Source: Saprospiraceae bacterium
Lineage (GTDB): Bacteria; Bacteroidota; Bacteroidia; Chitinophagales; Saprospiraceae
Direction of reading: 5' to 3'
Assembly (NCBI GenBank): GCA_016710585.1
Contig: JADJVN010000015.1
Coordinates: 1 to 64,000 of the forward strand
Length of the DNA: 64,000 bases
Shown: piece by piece, positions 8,372 to 17,770 of the stretch
Position numbering within the stretch: position 1 is the first letter of the stretch
How the letters are laid out: the number at the start of each line of letters is the position of its first letter
Notes under the pieces: model-generated
Told to the model about the DNA's origin: nothing
Databases searched by the model: none
Seen by the model: only the letters and a program-made list of their open reading frames with translations
Made by a program: the position numbers and the translations under genes

Positions 8372-9154
8372 TTACAAAGCAAGATTGACCAAATCCTCAA
8401 GTGTTTGAATTGTCTCCAATTCATCTGTCAAAGGTTCAAGCATAGCCACCTTAGCAGCAAGGCTGGGATTCATTCCAGAATGAATTAATTTTGCAGCATC
8501 GACGATCAATCGTGTCGATACTGTTTCCATTAATCCAAGTTCATGAAGATTTCTGATCTTGTTGCTGATGTTCACCAATTTCATTGCCATTGGTGATTGG
8601 ATACCAGTTTCAGTTTGGATTATTTTTGTTTCTAAATCTGCTGAAGGATATTGAAAGCTTAATGCTACGAATCTCTGCCTTGTCGAGGGCTTCAATTCCT
8701 TCATTGATTTTTGGTATCCAGGATTGAAAGAGGCAACCATCATAAAATCCTCATGCGCTTGGATTTCGATACCTAACTTGTCAATAAATATATTTCTTCG
8801 AAAATCTGTAAGTGAATGAATCGCAACCAATATATCAGGTCTTGCTTCTGCCATTTCATCAAGATAAATTATCGCACCACTTCTAGCTGCCATGGTCAAA
8901 GGACCATCGATCCATGAAGTCTCATTACCTTTCAATATATACCTACCGATTAAATCTGTAGATGAAGTCTCATCATGACATGTGATCGTGATGAGATCTT
9001 TATTTAATCGATAGGCCATATACTCTACGAATCTTGATTTCCCAGTACCTGTAGGCCCTTTTAAAAGTAAAGGCAATCTATTGGCATAGCAGCGTTCAAA
9101 AATGTCGATCTCTTGTCCAATACTTTGATAAAATGGTTCCTTGTTATATTTCAT
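8372..9154 (-). CDS. norQ: NorQ/CbbQ-type MoxR AAA+ ATPase
   Basis: 260 residues, the usual NorQ length. Walker A is LLKGPTGTGKSRF near residues 31-42, Walker B is AIIYLDEMAEARPD near 95, and sensor-type motifs follow (MVASFNPGYQ; STRQRFVALSF). NorQ/CbbQ ATPases pair with VWA proteins (NorD/CbbO) as a chaperone that loads or activates metalloenzymes, here the Fe-B centre of NorB. It sits between norB (9-base gap) and norD (27-base gap). Confidence 0.92.
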   Translation of the reverse strand: MKYNKEPFYQSIGQEIDIFERCYANRLPLLLKGPTGTGKSRFVEYMAYRLNKDLITITCHDETSSTDLIGRYILKGNETSWIDGPLTMAARSGAIIYLDEMAEARPDILVAIHSLTDFRRNIFIDKLGIEIQAHEDFMMVASFNPGYQKSMKELKPSTRQRFVALSFQYPSADLETKIIQTETGIQSPMAMKLVNISNKIRNLHELGLMETVSTRLIVDAAKLIHSGMNPSLAAKVAMLEPLTDELETIQTLEDLVNLAL

Positions 9155-9163
9155 GCATTACAT

Positions 9164-10528
9164 TTATTCAGATACAGCTATAAAACTATCTTCAACTTGT
9201 TGTGATGGCGTGTCCACTGGACGACCATATTTGAAGAAGTCAATGATGTATAAAACAATACCAAAAGCAAATAAACTTGCTGAAGCCAACATGATGAGAA
9301 AGTGCACTGATATTTCATTCTGCGCATCCATAAACTCCATACCCATTCTTCTTTCAAGATAGACTTGTGCAACACCTGCTGCTGCCAATGCAGTTGTCAT
9401 TCCAATCATTCCGATATTGGCTGTCCAGAAAGCGATCTGACCTCTTGAATTTTGATATAATTTTCTACCAGTCATCATTGGCATCGCATAAGAAATCATT
9501 GCTAAAACTAACATGCCATAAGCACCCCAGAATGCGAGATGTCCATGCATTGCAGTGACTAATGTTCCATGTGTCCAAAGATTCACTGATGGTAGGGTAT
9601 GCGCCATACCTAATAGTCCAGCTCCAGCAAAGGACGTGATCGCACAACCCAATGTCCAATATAATGCTATCGTGTTTGGATGTTTTTTTCCACCTTTTCG
9701 ATACATTGAAAATGCAAATAGCGCCATGCCTAAAAATGCTAATGGTTCTAATGCTGAAAATATTCCACCAATGATTAACCAATATCTTGGCGCACCAATA
9801 AAATAATAATGGTGACCTGTTCCAAGAATACCTGAGATAAATGTCAAACCAATAATGACGTAAAGCCATTTTTCTATAACTTCTCTATCGACTCCTGTAA
9901 GTTTAATCAATAGATAAGCTAAAATTCCACCCATGATTAATTCCCAAACACCTTCTACCCAAAGATGCACGACCCACCATCTAAAGTATGAATCCAAAGT
10001 TTGACTTTCGAACCAAACCATACCTGGTAAATATAACAATGCAGCAAAAACTAATCCCATCGTTAATACCATAGCAGTAGTCGTTCTTTGTTTTCCTTTG
10101 TATAATGTGGCAAGAATTAATCCAAGAAAAGTGAGTACATTGATGACAACTAAATAATCCAGTGGTCTTGGGATTTCTAAAAATTTTCTTCCTTCCCACC
10201 AATTGAAATGATAGCCCACCACAGCAACTACACCAACTAATGCAAAACTATAAAATTGAATTTTTGCCAATGGTACAGAAACAAGTTCTCGTTGACTTTC
10301 TTCTGGAATGATATAATAAGCAGCACCCATGAAACCACTTAGTAACCACACTACAAGAAGATTGGTATGTGTAGCACGTGCGGTATTAAATGGTATAAAA
10401 TCGTGGAACCATTCATCATATCCCAGTCTGCCTAAACCCATGATAAAACCATAGATGATTTGAAGCACTAATAATAAGACACTTAATGCAAAGAAGAGAT
10501 ATGCTATTTTTTGTGATTGATACTTCAT
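9164..10528 (-). CDS. norB: cytochrome c-dependent nitric oxide reductase catalytic subunit
   Basis: 454 residues, multi-spanning. Heme-copper-oxidase-fold ligands are visible: RATHTNLLVVW near the N-terminus, VVHLWVEGVWELIMGG with the conserved His and Glu pair near 185-195, GTGHHYYFIGAPRYW near 235, and HGTLVTAMHGHLAFWGAYG near 320. NorB reduces 2 NO to N2O at a heme b3/FeB site in the inner membrane. It lacks the N-terminal extension of quinol-type qNor, and a separate norC precedes it by 3 bases, so this is a cNor. Confidence 0.95.
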   Translation of the reverse strand: MKYQSQKIAYLFFALSVLLLVLQIIYGFIMGLGRLGYDEWFHDFIPFNTARATHTNLLVVWLLSGFMGAAYYIIPEESQRELVSVPLAKIQFYSFALVGVVAVVGYHFNWWEGRKFLEIPRPLDYLVVINVLTFLGLILATLYKGKQRTTTAMVLTMGLVFAALLYLPGMVWFESQTLDSYFRWWVVHLWVEGVWELIMGGILAYLLIKLTGVDREVIEKWLYVIIGLTFISGILGTGHHYYFIGAPRYWLIIGGIFSALEPLAFLGMALFAFSMYRKGGKKHPNTIALYWTLGCAITSFAGAGLLGMAHTLPSVNLWTHGTLVTAMHGHLAFWGAYGMLVLAMISYAMPMMTGRKLYQNSRGQIAFWTANIGMIGMTTALAAAGVAQVYLERRMGMEFMDAQNEISVHFLIMLASASLFAFGIVLYIIDFFKYGRPVDTPSQQVEDSFIAVSE

Positions 10529-10531
10529 GAT

Positions 10532-10969
10532 TTAGTTTTTAGTTGGTTGTGATAAAACAGGTTTTGGAGGGAAGCCATTCAAATCAATATTGCCACACCA
10601 TGTCAAGAAAGCTATGACATCATTGGCATCTTGTTCTGACATATTGTAGGCGACCATGAGCCTTCCGCGGGGTCCCCAAGGTGTAGGAGACTTGAGTATT
10701 GATTTGATCATTTCTGGTCCTCTTCGCTCTATGACTTTGGTCAATTCAGGTGCATAATATGCGCCTTCACCGAGGAGCGTATGACAGCCCATGCAATTGT
10801 TTTTCTCCCAAATTCTTTTGCCACGAACGACATCTTCTGTAATCGCAGCAGAATTGGTTTGTTTTGGTATTTCATAAGCGATACTATGCCATGAAAGACC
10901 AATGAAAACTGCAAATGACAAAAATGTCCCGCCAAAGAAAAAAATCTGTGCATTTTTTTTAGAAAACAT
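10532..10969 (-). CDS. norC: nitric oxide reductase cytochrome c subunit
   Basis: 145 residues: one N-terminal transmembrane anchor (FFFGGTFLSFAVFIGLSW) then a monoheme c domain with CMGCHTLLGEGAYYAPELT, the NorC consensus, at about residues 59-77. The axial Met is within GRLMVAYNMSEQD. NorC passes electrons from periplasmic cytochromes to NorB. The 3-base spacing to norB and 4-base spacing to the TonB receptor upstream show tight co-transcription. Confidence 0.94.
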   Translation of the reverse strand: MFSKKNAQIFFFGGTFLSFAVFIGLSWHSIAYEIPKQTNSAAITEDVVRGKRIWEKNNCMGCHTLLGEGAYYAPELTKVIERRGPEMIKSILKSPTPWGPRGRLMVAYNMSEQDANDVIAFLTWCGNIDLNGFPPKPVLSQPTKN

Positions 10970-10973
10970 AATT

Positions 10974-12995
10974 TTAATTTTTAGTTTTTTGGTTTAAATT
11001 AATTGATACACCACATTGAAATGTTCGTCCATATAAGAATAATGAACTGTTATGTGCTGATCCTGTCGTGAGTACTTGTTCTTCAATATTCGTTTGGTCA
11101 AGAATATTTTTTACAGCCATTTTTATTTCAATTCTGTCTTTCCAAAGTGATAGAAGGTAGAATAAATCTAAATTGTCTATAACTTTTGTTTTTGTTGCAA
11201 AATACGTTTTGCTAGTTTTGTCATATGCGTATGCTGGTCTTGAACCCCTTTGTTTGAAAAGCAGTGAGAAGGTTGAATGAAATTTTGGAATACAATAATT
11301 TAATTTAGCATTAAAATCTTTTGACAATAAATATTCATCCAATTTCTGTGTCGTCGTACTTGAATAAAAATCATTTCTATTCCACAACAAATGATGTCCA
11401 TATCCTATGCTTATGTTTTTCAATGGGCTGATTTCGAATTCCCATTTTACACCATAAGTTTTATCCTGATTGATATTGATATAATTACGTTTGTTTTGAA
11501 CTATAGGACTTAATGCAATCAAATTGTGAAGTTCATTGTAATATGCTCTCGCACTGAATGCATGTTTGAGTGGAATGAATTTTGAATTCAATTTTAGTCC
11601 AAGTTGATATTGATCTGAAGACTCAGACTTTAGTTCTTGGTTTCCTGTGATATGATACGTCACTGGTCCTACAGCAGTATAAAAATCTAGATATAATTCT
11701 TTCAATGTCGGAGTGCGGAATCCTTTAGAATAATTCATCCATACATTGCATGATTGTAAAAAATTATACTTTACACTAACTGATGGTGTCAACACTGATT
11801 TGTCATAGGAATAGCTACTCCATCTCATCGAAGGTTCTAGAGATAAATTTTTTACTGGAAATAGCTTTACTCCAGAATACAATGCGAATTCACTATAAGC
11901 CTGAGAACGATTTAATATTCTTTTTCCCTCAGTCGTCTCATGATTCCATTCTGAACCTAATAGTATATTATACCATTTTTTTTCGGGAGAATAGCTGTAA
12001 GATAATTTTCCATGAATCGTCTGGAATACGGTAGTATCAGCAGATGATTGGTCACTGTTGAGCTTCGATTCATCAATTTTCAAATCTGTCGTGTAGATTT
12101 GTTGATATCGTTTATAATAAGAATGTGCCAAGTTCAAATTGAAGAAATGATTTTTTTTCAATTGATGATTTGCATTCATTGAATTCACCCACCGATTTGT
12201 TGAATAATGAATATCCTTTGCTACATTATTCGTATCGGGATTGTTGAGATCAAATAAATTATCTTTAGTTACTTGTGAACGAAATTGGATTCCGCTATTG
12301 CTAAATAAATAAGCATACTCAAGATAAGCAGCGTTTTGATTTCTAGATTCCCAATCTTCAGCTCTTTGATTTTTGAATGAAACACCATCAAAAATATAGC
12401 GATTTGCACCAGCTTGAAGATGATGTTTTTTTCTATTCCAAATACCAGTGAGTTGTACGTTTTTTGATCCTATTGATTCGTAATCAAATCCGAGTCTAAT
12501 ACCATATGGAATATTTTTTATTGTATTCGTAATGATATTGATCGTACCTCCTAAAGCATCAGTACCGTGGTATACAGAGGAAGGCCCTTCAATGATCTCG
12601 ACTCTTCTTACGTCTTGAAGAGGTATTTGATTGAGATCGATCACACCATCCAATCTTCCGATCACTGGAATACCATTGACTAAGATTTTAATATTTTCTT
12701 TGGAAATTCCATTGATTTGTGGACTTCCACCGAAAACAGAAGCTTGTGAAATATCAAATGATAATTCTTGTAATAAAGCATCTCTAAGCTGATGTGCACC
12801 AGTCAATTTTAATTGATTCTCAGAGATGACTCTTACGGGAATTATAGCATTTTGAATTAATGTTGGTTTAAATTGTGCAGTGACGACTACTTCTCCCAGA
12901 GAGACTGAAGGCCTCGCTGTATCTATAGATTGAGCATGGTTCGAATAAAGCATGAACATGCCCAGTACACTGCAAATCATCTTGCGTACTAACAT
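10974..12995 (-). CDS. TonB-dependent outer-membrane receptor within nir-nor operon
   Basis: 673 residues with a signal peptide, a TonB-box-like segment and plug domain (LGEVVVTAQFKPTLIQ, then RRVEIIEGPSSVYHGTDALGG near 130) and a C-terminal beta-barrel. It is of the simple vitamin B12/heme/metal-receptor type without the N-terminal carboxypeptidase-like domain of SusC proteins. It lies between nirS (33 bases) and norC (4 bases), so it is presumably induced under denitrifying conditions. A metal or heme substrate needed by NirS/NorB would fit, but the ligand cannot be read from sequence. Confidence 0.88.
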   Translation of the reverse strand: MLVRKMICSVLGMFMLYSNHAQSIDTARPSVSLGEVVVTAQFKPTLIQNAIIPVRVISENQLKLTGAHQLRDALLQELSFDISQASVFGGSPQINGISKENIKILVNGIPVIGRLDGVIDLNQIPLQDVRRVEIIEGPSSVYHGTDALGGTINIITNTIKNIPYGIRLGFDYESIGSKNVQLTGIWNRKKHHLQAGANRYIFDGVSFKNQRAEDWESRNQNAAYLEYAYLFSNSGIQFRSQVTKDNLFDLNNPDTNNVAKDIHYSTNRWVNSMNANHQLKKNHFFNLNLAHSYYKRYQQIYTTDLKIDESKLNSDQSSADTTVFQTIHGKLSYSYSPEKKWYNILLGSEWNHETTEGKRILNRSQAYSEFALYSGVKLFPVKNLSLEPSMRWSSYSYDKSVLTPSVSVKYNFLQSCNVWMNYSKGFRTPTLKELYLDFYTAVGPVTYHITGNQELKSESSDQYQLGLKLNSKFIPLKHAFSARAYYNELHNLIALSPIVQNKRNYININQDKTYGVKWEFEISPLKNISIGYGHHLLWNRNDFYSSTTTQKLDEYLLSKDFNAKLNYCIPKFHSTFSLLFKQRGSRPAYAYDKTSKTYFATKTKVIDNLDLFYLLSLWKDRIEIKMAVKNILDQTNIEEQVLTTGSAHNSSLFLYGRTFQCGVSINLNQKTKN

Positions 12996-13028
12996 AAGCG
13001 GATGTCAATTTTTTTAATAAAAGAATTT

Positions 13029-14718
13029 TTAATAAATGTCAGACATTGTATTGAATACATTGAATTTACCAGTTGGAGTAACGACCCAATCACCAGTAAT
13101 TTCTTTTTTCAATTCCAATGTTTTGTCATCATAAACTAGGATTGCATTTTCATCGGGTTTATTCATTTTACCCCAAACAGAAACCCAAACTTCAGTACCA
13201 TTTTTATTATATTCCATGTGTACAGCTCTTCCTTTATATTTTGCAGGAACGACGAGACTTTTTATTAATTTTAAAGTAGCAATATCATAAACATCAATGG
13301 TTCTTTGAAGCAATGAGTCATTGCTTAATGCTCTATCAGCCCATAATTTATTTGACTTTGGATGTGTCTTTACAAACAAGTTTCCACCACCATCACCTGA
13401 TCCTTTTATTGTAGTTACTTCCTTGAATTGGTTTGGTCCAGGATCCGTTGCAATGAATGACAATCTGTTCTCACCGACGTGACCAGTAACCCACATATTT
13501 CCATATTTCGCATTTTTAATATTGGCTCCTCTACCAGGATGTGGTTTTACCCCAACATCGATGATGGTTTTTAATTTTTTCTCATTGACATCGATTACGA
13601 CCAATTTATTACTTGCATTTGCAGCTACAATGAAATATTTTCCACTTTTATCCCAGCCTCCATCATGTAGGAATTTTACAGTCGGAATGCGCACTGTATT
13701 TTCTTCAATTTTATTTAAATCTGTATAATCAACTAATAAGACTACACCAGTTTCTTTGATATTAACCACCCACAATGGATCGTGATGTGAAGCTACAATA
13801 GCAGCAACTCTTGCCTCTTCCAAAAAGTCTCCTTTATCAAGTTCTTTTCCAGAAGTCTTAACGATCTTCAATGGTTCTAATGTCAATGCATCCATAATTA
13901 CATAATGTGAAGGTGTATATCCACCCACGATGACATATTTATCTCTGAAGTCTCCTTTAGGTCCATTGTATTTCGATACTTCTACTGATCTAGCATCGAA
14001 GGAAGCTTTGCCTTCTGCAACAATACCCGGAGTCTTCATCCAAAAGATCGATAAGTGTGATTTTTCCATCGCGACCGATGCTATAAAAATATCTACCAGA
14101 AGCCGTGGTCCTTAAAATGTGAACTGCATAACCAGTTTCTACGATAGCAATTTTTTCTTTTGTATCACCATCGATAATAGCTACTTTTCCTGCGTCGCGA
14201 AGGATCACTCCAATGAAATTTTGCCAATTCAAATTGTGTTCTGGTTTGCTTGGTCTTTGGTCCACAGGAACATGCACTTTCCATTTTGATTTAATATCTT
14301 CCATAGTCCAAGCTGGAATTGGAGGTGGTGGTAATTGAATGAATCGTGCCATGAGGTCAACTTCTTCTGGCGTAAGTATTCCTTGTTTTCCCCAGTCCGG
14401 CATACCATTTGGTGTACCGTTGGTGATGAAGGCTGCAAGACCTCCTGTACCTAACATCAAGGTGCGTTTTTCTGGAAGTAGGGAAGGGCCTGTTGCACCA
14501 TTTCTCGATGTTCCGTGACATCCTGCACAGGTTTGGAAATAGATTTTTTTTGCACGATCCATTTCATCATCAGTTAGAGAAACTTTGCCATCTGCAGTGC
14601 TTTGACCAGGCTTTACTTCTTGAAGTGTTTTGGATTTAATTTTTTCTTTTTCTGATTTACATTGAACCATGCCAATTGAAATCAGAATTACCATGACTAA
14701 AAAATACCAACTTTTCAT
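13029..14718 (-). CDS. nirS: cytochrome cd1 nitrite reductase, frameshifted in consensus
   Basis: The N-terminal frame has a lipoprotein-like signal (IGMVQC) and heme c site CAGCH at residues 64-68. The later frame is the d1 propeller (FDARSVEVSKYNGPKGDFRD; HVGENRLSFIATDPG; VHMEYNKNGTEVWVSVWG). The frames overlap at 13990-14069 and join perfectly (LIDLWMKTPGIVAEGKASF) if one base is dropped from the A4 run at 14042-14045, giving about 562 residues, the normal NirS length. NirS reduces nitrite to NO in the periplasm. The lone homopolymer indel in an otherwise intact gene looks like a sequencing error. Heme d1 biosynthesis genes are not in the window. Confidence 0.9.
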
Positions 14719-14736
14719 TTTATAAATTTTTTTTGC

Positions 14737-16038
14737 TTAGTTTTTAATTGTTTCATGTTTAAAAAATACAGGATTGTATGTGAGCATGATAAATGCCCAA
14801 TTTTGTGTCTCATCATATTTGCCACCTTTTAGATATTGCATCGATTCTGTTGCCAACATTTGTGAATAGCCGATCAGACATTTTACATTCTCAGAGAAAG
14901 AGAAATCAAGATAAATATCCAGCTCTGTACCTAAATTTTTGGAGGCAACATCAGCGTTTGCAGGATTAAGAATATCAGCAGCCGCAGAAAATAAATGCAG
15001 GTCTGCGCCCAGATTAAATTTCTTTAATTTAGCATTCCATTTGGCATAAATATCTTGAAGTCCGACACTGTTGATATGATTGCCAACATAGAAATAATCC
15101 ATTGTTCCATTGAATTTATGATTGGTGCCATAATAGGGATTGAAGGCTTTGTTTTTGTCTGATGCTTCTTTTTGAGAATTGCCAGATTGGAGTTCATAGC
15201 CCAATGAAAGTTTATGATTCGTTAAGACAGAATATTGAGCTTCTAAACCCAATAAGTATGCACTGATATCTTTTTCTACAAGTGAAGCTTGTTTTCCTAA
15301 TTGATAGAAAATATTTCCTGTTAATGTAAATTTATTGTGTGAATAATCAAAATGAGTTCCTAATGTTTGATTGAACTTTGTATCTTGGATATCTTTATTT
15401 AATGAATCTTTACCAGATACTTGAAATCCAAGATTCATAAACAAAAGACTATAGTTGAACTTATCAACGGAAGAATGGTACCATAACATTTGCATGGTTT
15501 TATAATTTGCAGTTGTGTATAAATTAGAATTGAGTCTAGCGAAGTCTTGATTGTATGCTAATGCAATGTCCAGTTTGGATTTGTCATTTGGCATATATTT
15601 TAATAATACAGCATCATGACTACGAGCTGCCTGAGCCCATCCTACATTGCCAAGAATCCTGTGATCATCATAGACCAGTTCTTGTCTTCCTATTTTTAAT
15701 GCCCAAAGTCCTTTTTTGTCTAATTGAGGCATGAACCATGCTTCATGGATAGAAATGGCTCTGTCTTCATTTTCGACCAATTGTACCTGATTTCCCCATG
15801 TCCGGACATCTTGGACAGAGATGTATGATTTGGATTTGAGACCTGAATAACTCAGGTTGATTCTGGACCTCTGCGTCGTAAAAAAACCCGAGTTTTGATC
15901 CTTTGAAGCCAAAGTTTTGAAGCCATGGGCATATTCAGTGCGAGGTCTGAACTCTCCAGAGAGAATAATTGACTGTGAAAAACCCATGCTAAAAACGGTG
16001 TAAAGTGCTGTAAATGAGAGTAATAAACGTTTTAACAT
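14737..16038 (-). CDS. alginate_exp-type outer-membrane porin
   Basis: 433 residues: signal peptide (LYTVFSMGFSQS), then a beta-barrel with repeating amphipathic strands. GEFRPRTEYAHGFKTLASKD and FFTTQRSRINLSYSG match the alginate export (Alginate_exp) porin family, which in Bacteroidota often accompanies respiratory nitrate and nitrite genes. It could admit nitrite or another anion, which is inference. It is the promoter-proximal gene of the porin-nirS-TonB-norCBQD operon; nirS starts 18 bases after its stop. A -7-type promoter lies just upstream. Confidence 0.82.
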   Translation of the reverse strand: MLKRLLLSFTALYTVFSMGFSQSIILSGEFRPRTEYAHGFKTLASKDQNSGFFTTQRSRINLSYSGLKSKSYISVQDVRTWGNQVQLVENEDRAISIHEAWFMPQLDKKGLWALKIGRQELVYDDHRILGNVGWAQAARSHDAVLLKYMPNDKSKLDIALAYNQDFARLNSNLYTTANYKTMQMLWYHSSVDKFNYSLLFMNLGFQVSGKDSLNKDIQDTKFNQTLGTHFDYSHNKFTLTGNIFYQLGKQASLVEKDISAYLLGLEAQYSVLTNHKLSLGYELQSGNSQKEASDKNKAFNPYYGTNHKFNGTMDYFYVGNHINSVGLQDIYAKWNAKLKKFNLGADLHLFSAAADILNPANADVASKNLGTELDIYLDFSFSENVKCLIGYSQMLATESMQYLKGGKYDETQNWAFIMLTYNPVFFKHETIKN

Positions 16039-16048
16039 ATGTACTTTT

Positions 16049-16078
16049 GTACAAATTTACGATATCTTTATCTTAAAC
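16049..16078 (-). promoter_or_regulatory. nir-nor operon promoter box
   Basis: On the minus strand GTTTAAGATAAAGATATCG followed by TAAATTTGTAC nearly equals the box at 6432-6461. It contains the -7-type motif TAAATTTG about 14 bases before the porin ATG. It also lies upstream of the divergent Rrf2 gene, whose own plus-strand -7-like motif is TATTTTTG at about 16108-16115. The placement suits a regulator acting on both directions. Confidence 0.6.
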
Positions 16079-16118
16079 TCTTAATTTATTTTAATTTTTT
16101 TTATACTATTTTTGCAAT

Positions 16119-16532
16119 ATGTTATCTAAAACGGCAAAATATGGATTGAAGGCCATAATGTATATGGTGCAGCATAAAGAGGCTAGCCAGAAAATATTCA
16201 AGGTAGATGAACTATCCAAAGAGTTAGGCATACCAAAATATTTTCTTAGCAAGGTATTATTAGATCTTACTCGCAAGAACCTACTTAGTTCAATGAAGGG
16301 GCCAAATGGCGGTTTTTATTTTAAGGACAAGCAATTAGATCATAAGCCGAGTGAGATACTCTTTGCTTTGGAAGGGGATGCATTTTTGAAGACTTGTATG
16401 ATGGAACTAAAACCTTGTGATATACATAGAGTATGCCCATTCCATGGCAGTTATAGCCATTTTAAAGAAAATTTAATTGCTGGTTTAAATTGTAAGACTT
16501 TTAGACAATTTTCTGAAAACGGGCACTTGTAA
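16119..16532 (+). CDS. Rrf2 family [Fe-S] regulator, NsrR-like
   Basis: 137 residues. The N-terminal winged HTH (KYGLKAIMYMVQHK ... IFKVDELSKELGIPKYFLSKVLLDL ... GPNGGF) is the Rrf2 consensus. Three cysteines at positions 93, 100 and 106, with a fourth at 125, match the Fe-S ligand positions of NsrR and IscR (about 93, 99, 105). Divergent orientation 80 bases from the nir-nor operon strongly suggests an NO-sensing repressor of that operon. The exact subtype (NsrR or another Rrf2) is not certain. Confidence 0.85.
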   Translation: MLSKTAKYGLKAIMYMVQHKEASQKIFKVDELSKELGIPKYFLSKVLLDLTRKNLLSSMKGPNGGFYFKDKQLDHKPSEILFALEGDAFLKTCMMELKPCDIHRVCPFHGSYSHFKENLIAGLNCKTFRQFSENGHL

Positions 16533-16560
16533 AAATAGCGAATGCACTTTGATTAGCTTA

Positions 16561-16620
16561 AAATATGCCATCAATAATAGATACTTCCGCCGAAACATAA
16601 TTATTGATGGCATTTATTTT
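16561..16620. terminator. bidirectional hairpin terminator
   Basis: TGCCATCAATAAT at 16566-16578 pairs with ATTATTGATGGCA at 16600-16612, flanked by A- and T-rich runs. It sits between the converging Rrf2 gene and the efflux adaptor gene and would end both transcripts. Confidence 0.75.
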
Positions 16621-16625
16621 CATTT

Positions 16626-17762
16626 TTATTCTTCTGCTCTATTTTTCATTTTCATCAGTAGGGTATAAGCTCCTTTAGTTACAAAAGATTTTTTGCTCAT
16701 ATCTTCAGTATTCAGAAATTCAATCTGAGCAATTTCATTTTGGGAATTGATCAGTTTTATTTCCAGCATTTGATAAGTCATGTCACTATTTGCGAGGAAG
16801 ACATAATCCTTCCCTTCAAAATGAACTATGCCATCAAGTGGAATTACAAATGCTTTTTTTGAGGAACTTTGAATTTCGGCATTCATATACATTCCTGGAA
16901 GAATTGACTTGTCCATGACATCCAAATCGCAATGGACTTCTGCTGTTCCTTGAGGAGAAATATCTTTGCTAATAAGGATAATTTTAGCTTGATATTTTTT
17001 TTCTGGATTAATATTATTGTAAGCAATTACCTTTTGTCCAATCGCTAGATTTGTAATGTCTTTTTCAAATGCATGAATCATTAAGTGATAATCTGATGGA
17101 TTGATCAATTCAAATATAACATCTGAGGGACTCAGGTATTTGCCAATGTTGACATTTACTTTGCTCACATAACCATTTATTGGGCTATAGATATTTACAT
17201 TTTTTGAAATATTATTTTCTGTGATTTTTTCGGGATCGATACGTATTAGTTTTAATTTTTCTGCAGTGGCATTCATCATGATTCGCTGGATATTTACTTC
17301 AGCAAGTGACTGCTGAGTGATTTTATCACTTGTAGCTTGACTTTGATTTAATTCTTTTTGACGATTGTATTCCACTTCTGCAAAATGTAATTTTGATTTG
17401 GCTAATAGATAATCCTGTTGCAGTTGGATAAACTGTTGATCTTCTAGAGTGGCGATAAGCTCACCTTTTTTGATGTACATTCCTGGTAATAAATTTGTAC
17501 TCTTAAGATATCCTCCCATTGGTGCACTTATGGAAATAATGTTTTGTGGCGGCACATCTATTTTTCCATTAATTTTTATTGTTGATGCAATTTCTTTTTG
17601 CTCTAGTAAATTAGATTCAATATTAGCATTTTTTAATTGAGCAGTCGATAAGCCAACCGTGTTTTCATTTAATGTTGGTTCGCTAATTTCTTCTGTGACT
17701 TGTTTGTTTTTACAAGCATAAATTAGAATTAAAATTGATATAATGATGATTTTATTTTTCAT
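16626..17762 (-). CDS. heavy-metal RND efflux periplasmic adaptor (CusB/CzcB type)
   Basis: 378 residues; lipoprotein signal (ILIYACKNK). The order is that of membrane fusion proteins: a lipoyl half (ISISAPMGGYLKSTNLLPGMYIKKGELIATLEDQQF), a long alpha-hairpin, the second lipoyl half (VNIYSPINGYVSKVNVNIGKYLSPSDVIFELI), then beta-barrel and membrane-proximal domains (ILPGMYMNAEI; VIPLDGIVHFEGKDYVFL). It bridges the RND pump and its outer-membrane channel in metal export. It follows the pump gene by 8 bases. Confidence 0.92.
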   Translation of the reverse strand: MKNKIIIISILILIYACKNKQVTEEISEPTLNENTVGLSTAQLKNANIESNLLEQKEIASTIKINGKIDVPPQNIISISAPMGGYLKSTNLLPGMYIKKGELIATLEDQQFIQLQQDYLLAKSKLHFAEVEYNRQKELNQSQATSDKITQQSLAEVNIQRIMMNATAEKLKLIRIDPEKITENNISKNVNIYSPINGYVSKVNVNIGKYLSPSDVIFELINPSDYHLMIHAFEKDITNLAIGQKVIAYNNINPEKKYQAKIILISKDISPQGTAEVHCDLDVMDKSILPGMYMNAEIQSSSKKAFVIPLDGIVHFEGKDYVFLANSDMTYQMLEIKLINSQNEIAQIEFLNTEDMSKKSFVTKGAYTLLMKMKNRAEE

Positions 17763-17770
17763 GATTTAGA

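Noticed and set aside
9465..10202. Several ORFs antisense or shifted within norB
   Set aside because: They are shadows of the norB reading frame with no independent features.
13990..14069. nirS split as programmed frameshifting or as two genes
   Set aside because: A single base removed from an A4 run restores the exact NirS family sequence, and the same kind of slip occurs in asnS and lepA.
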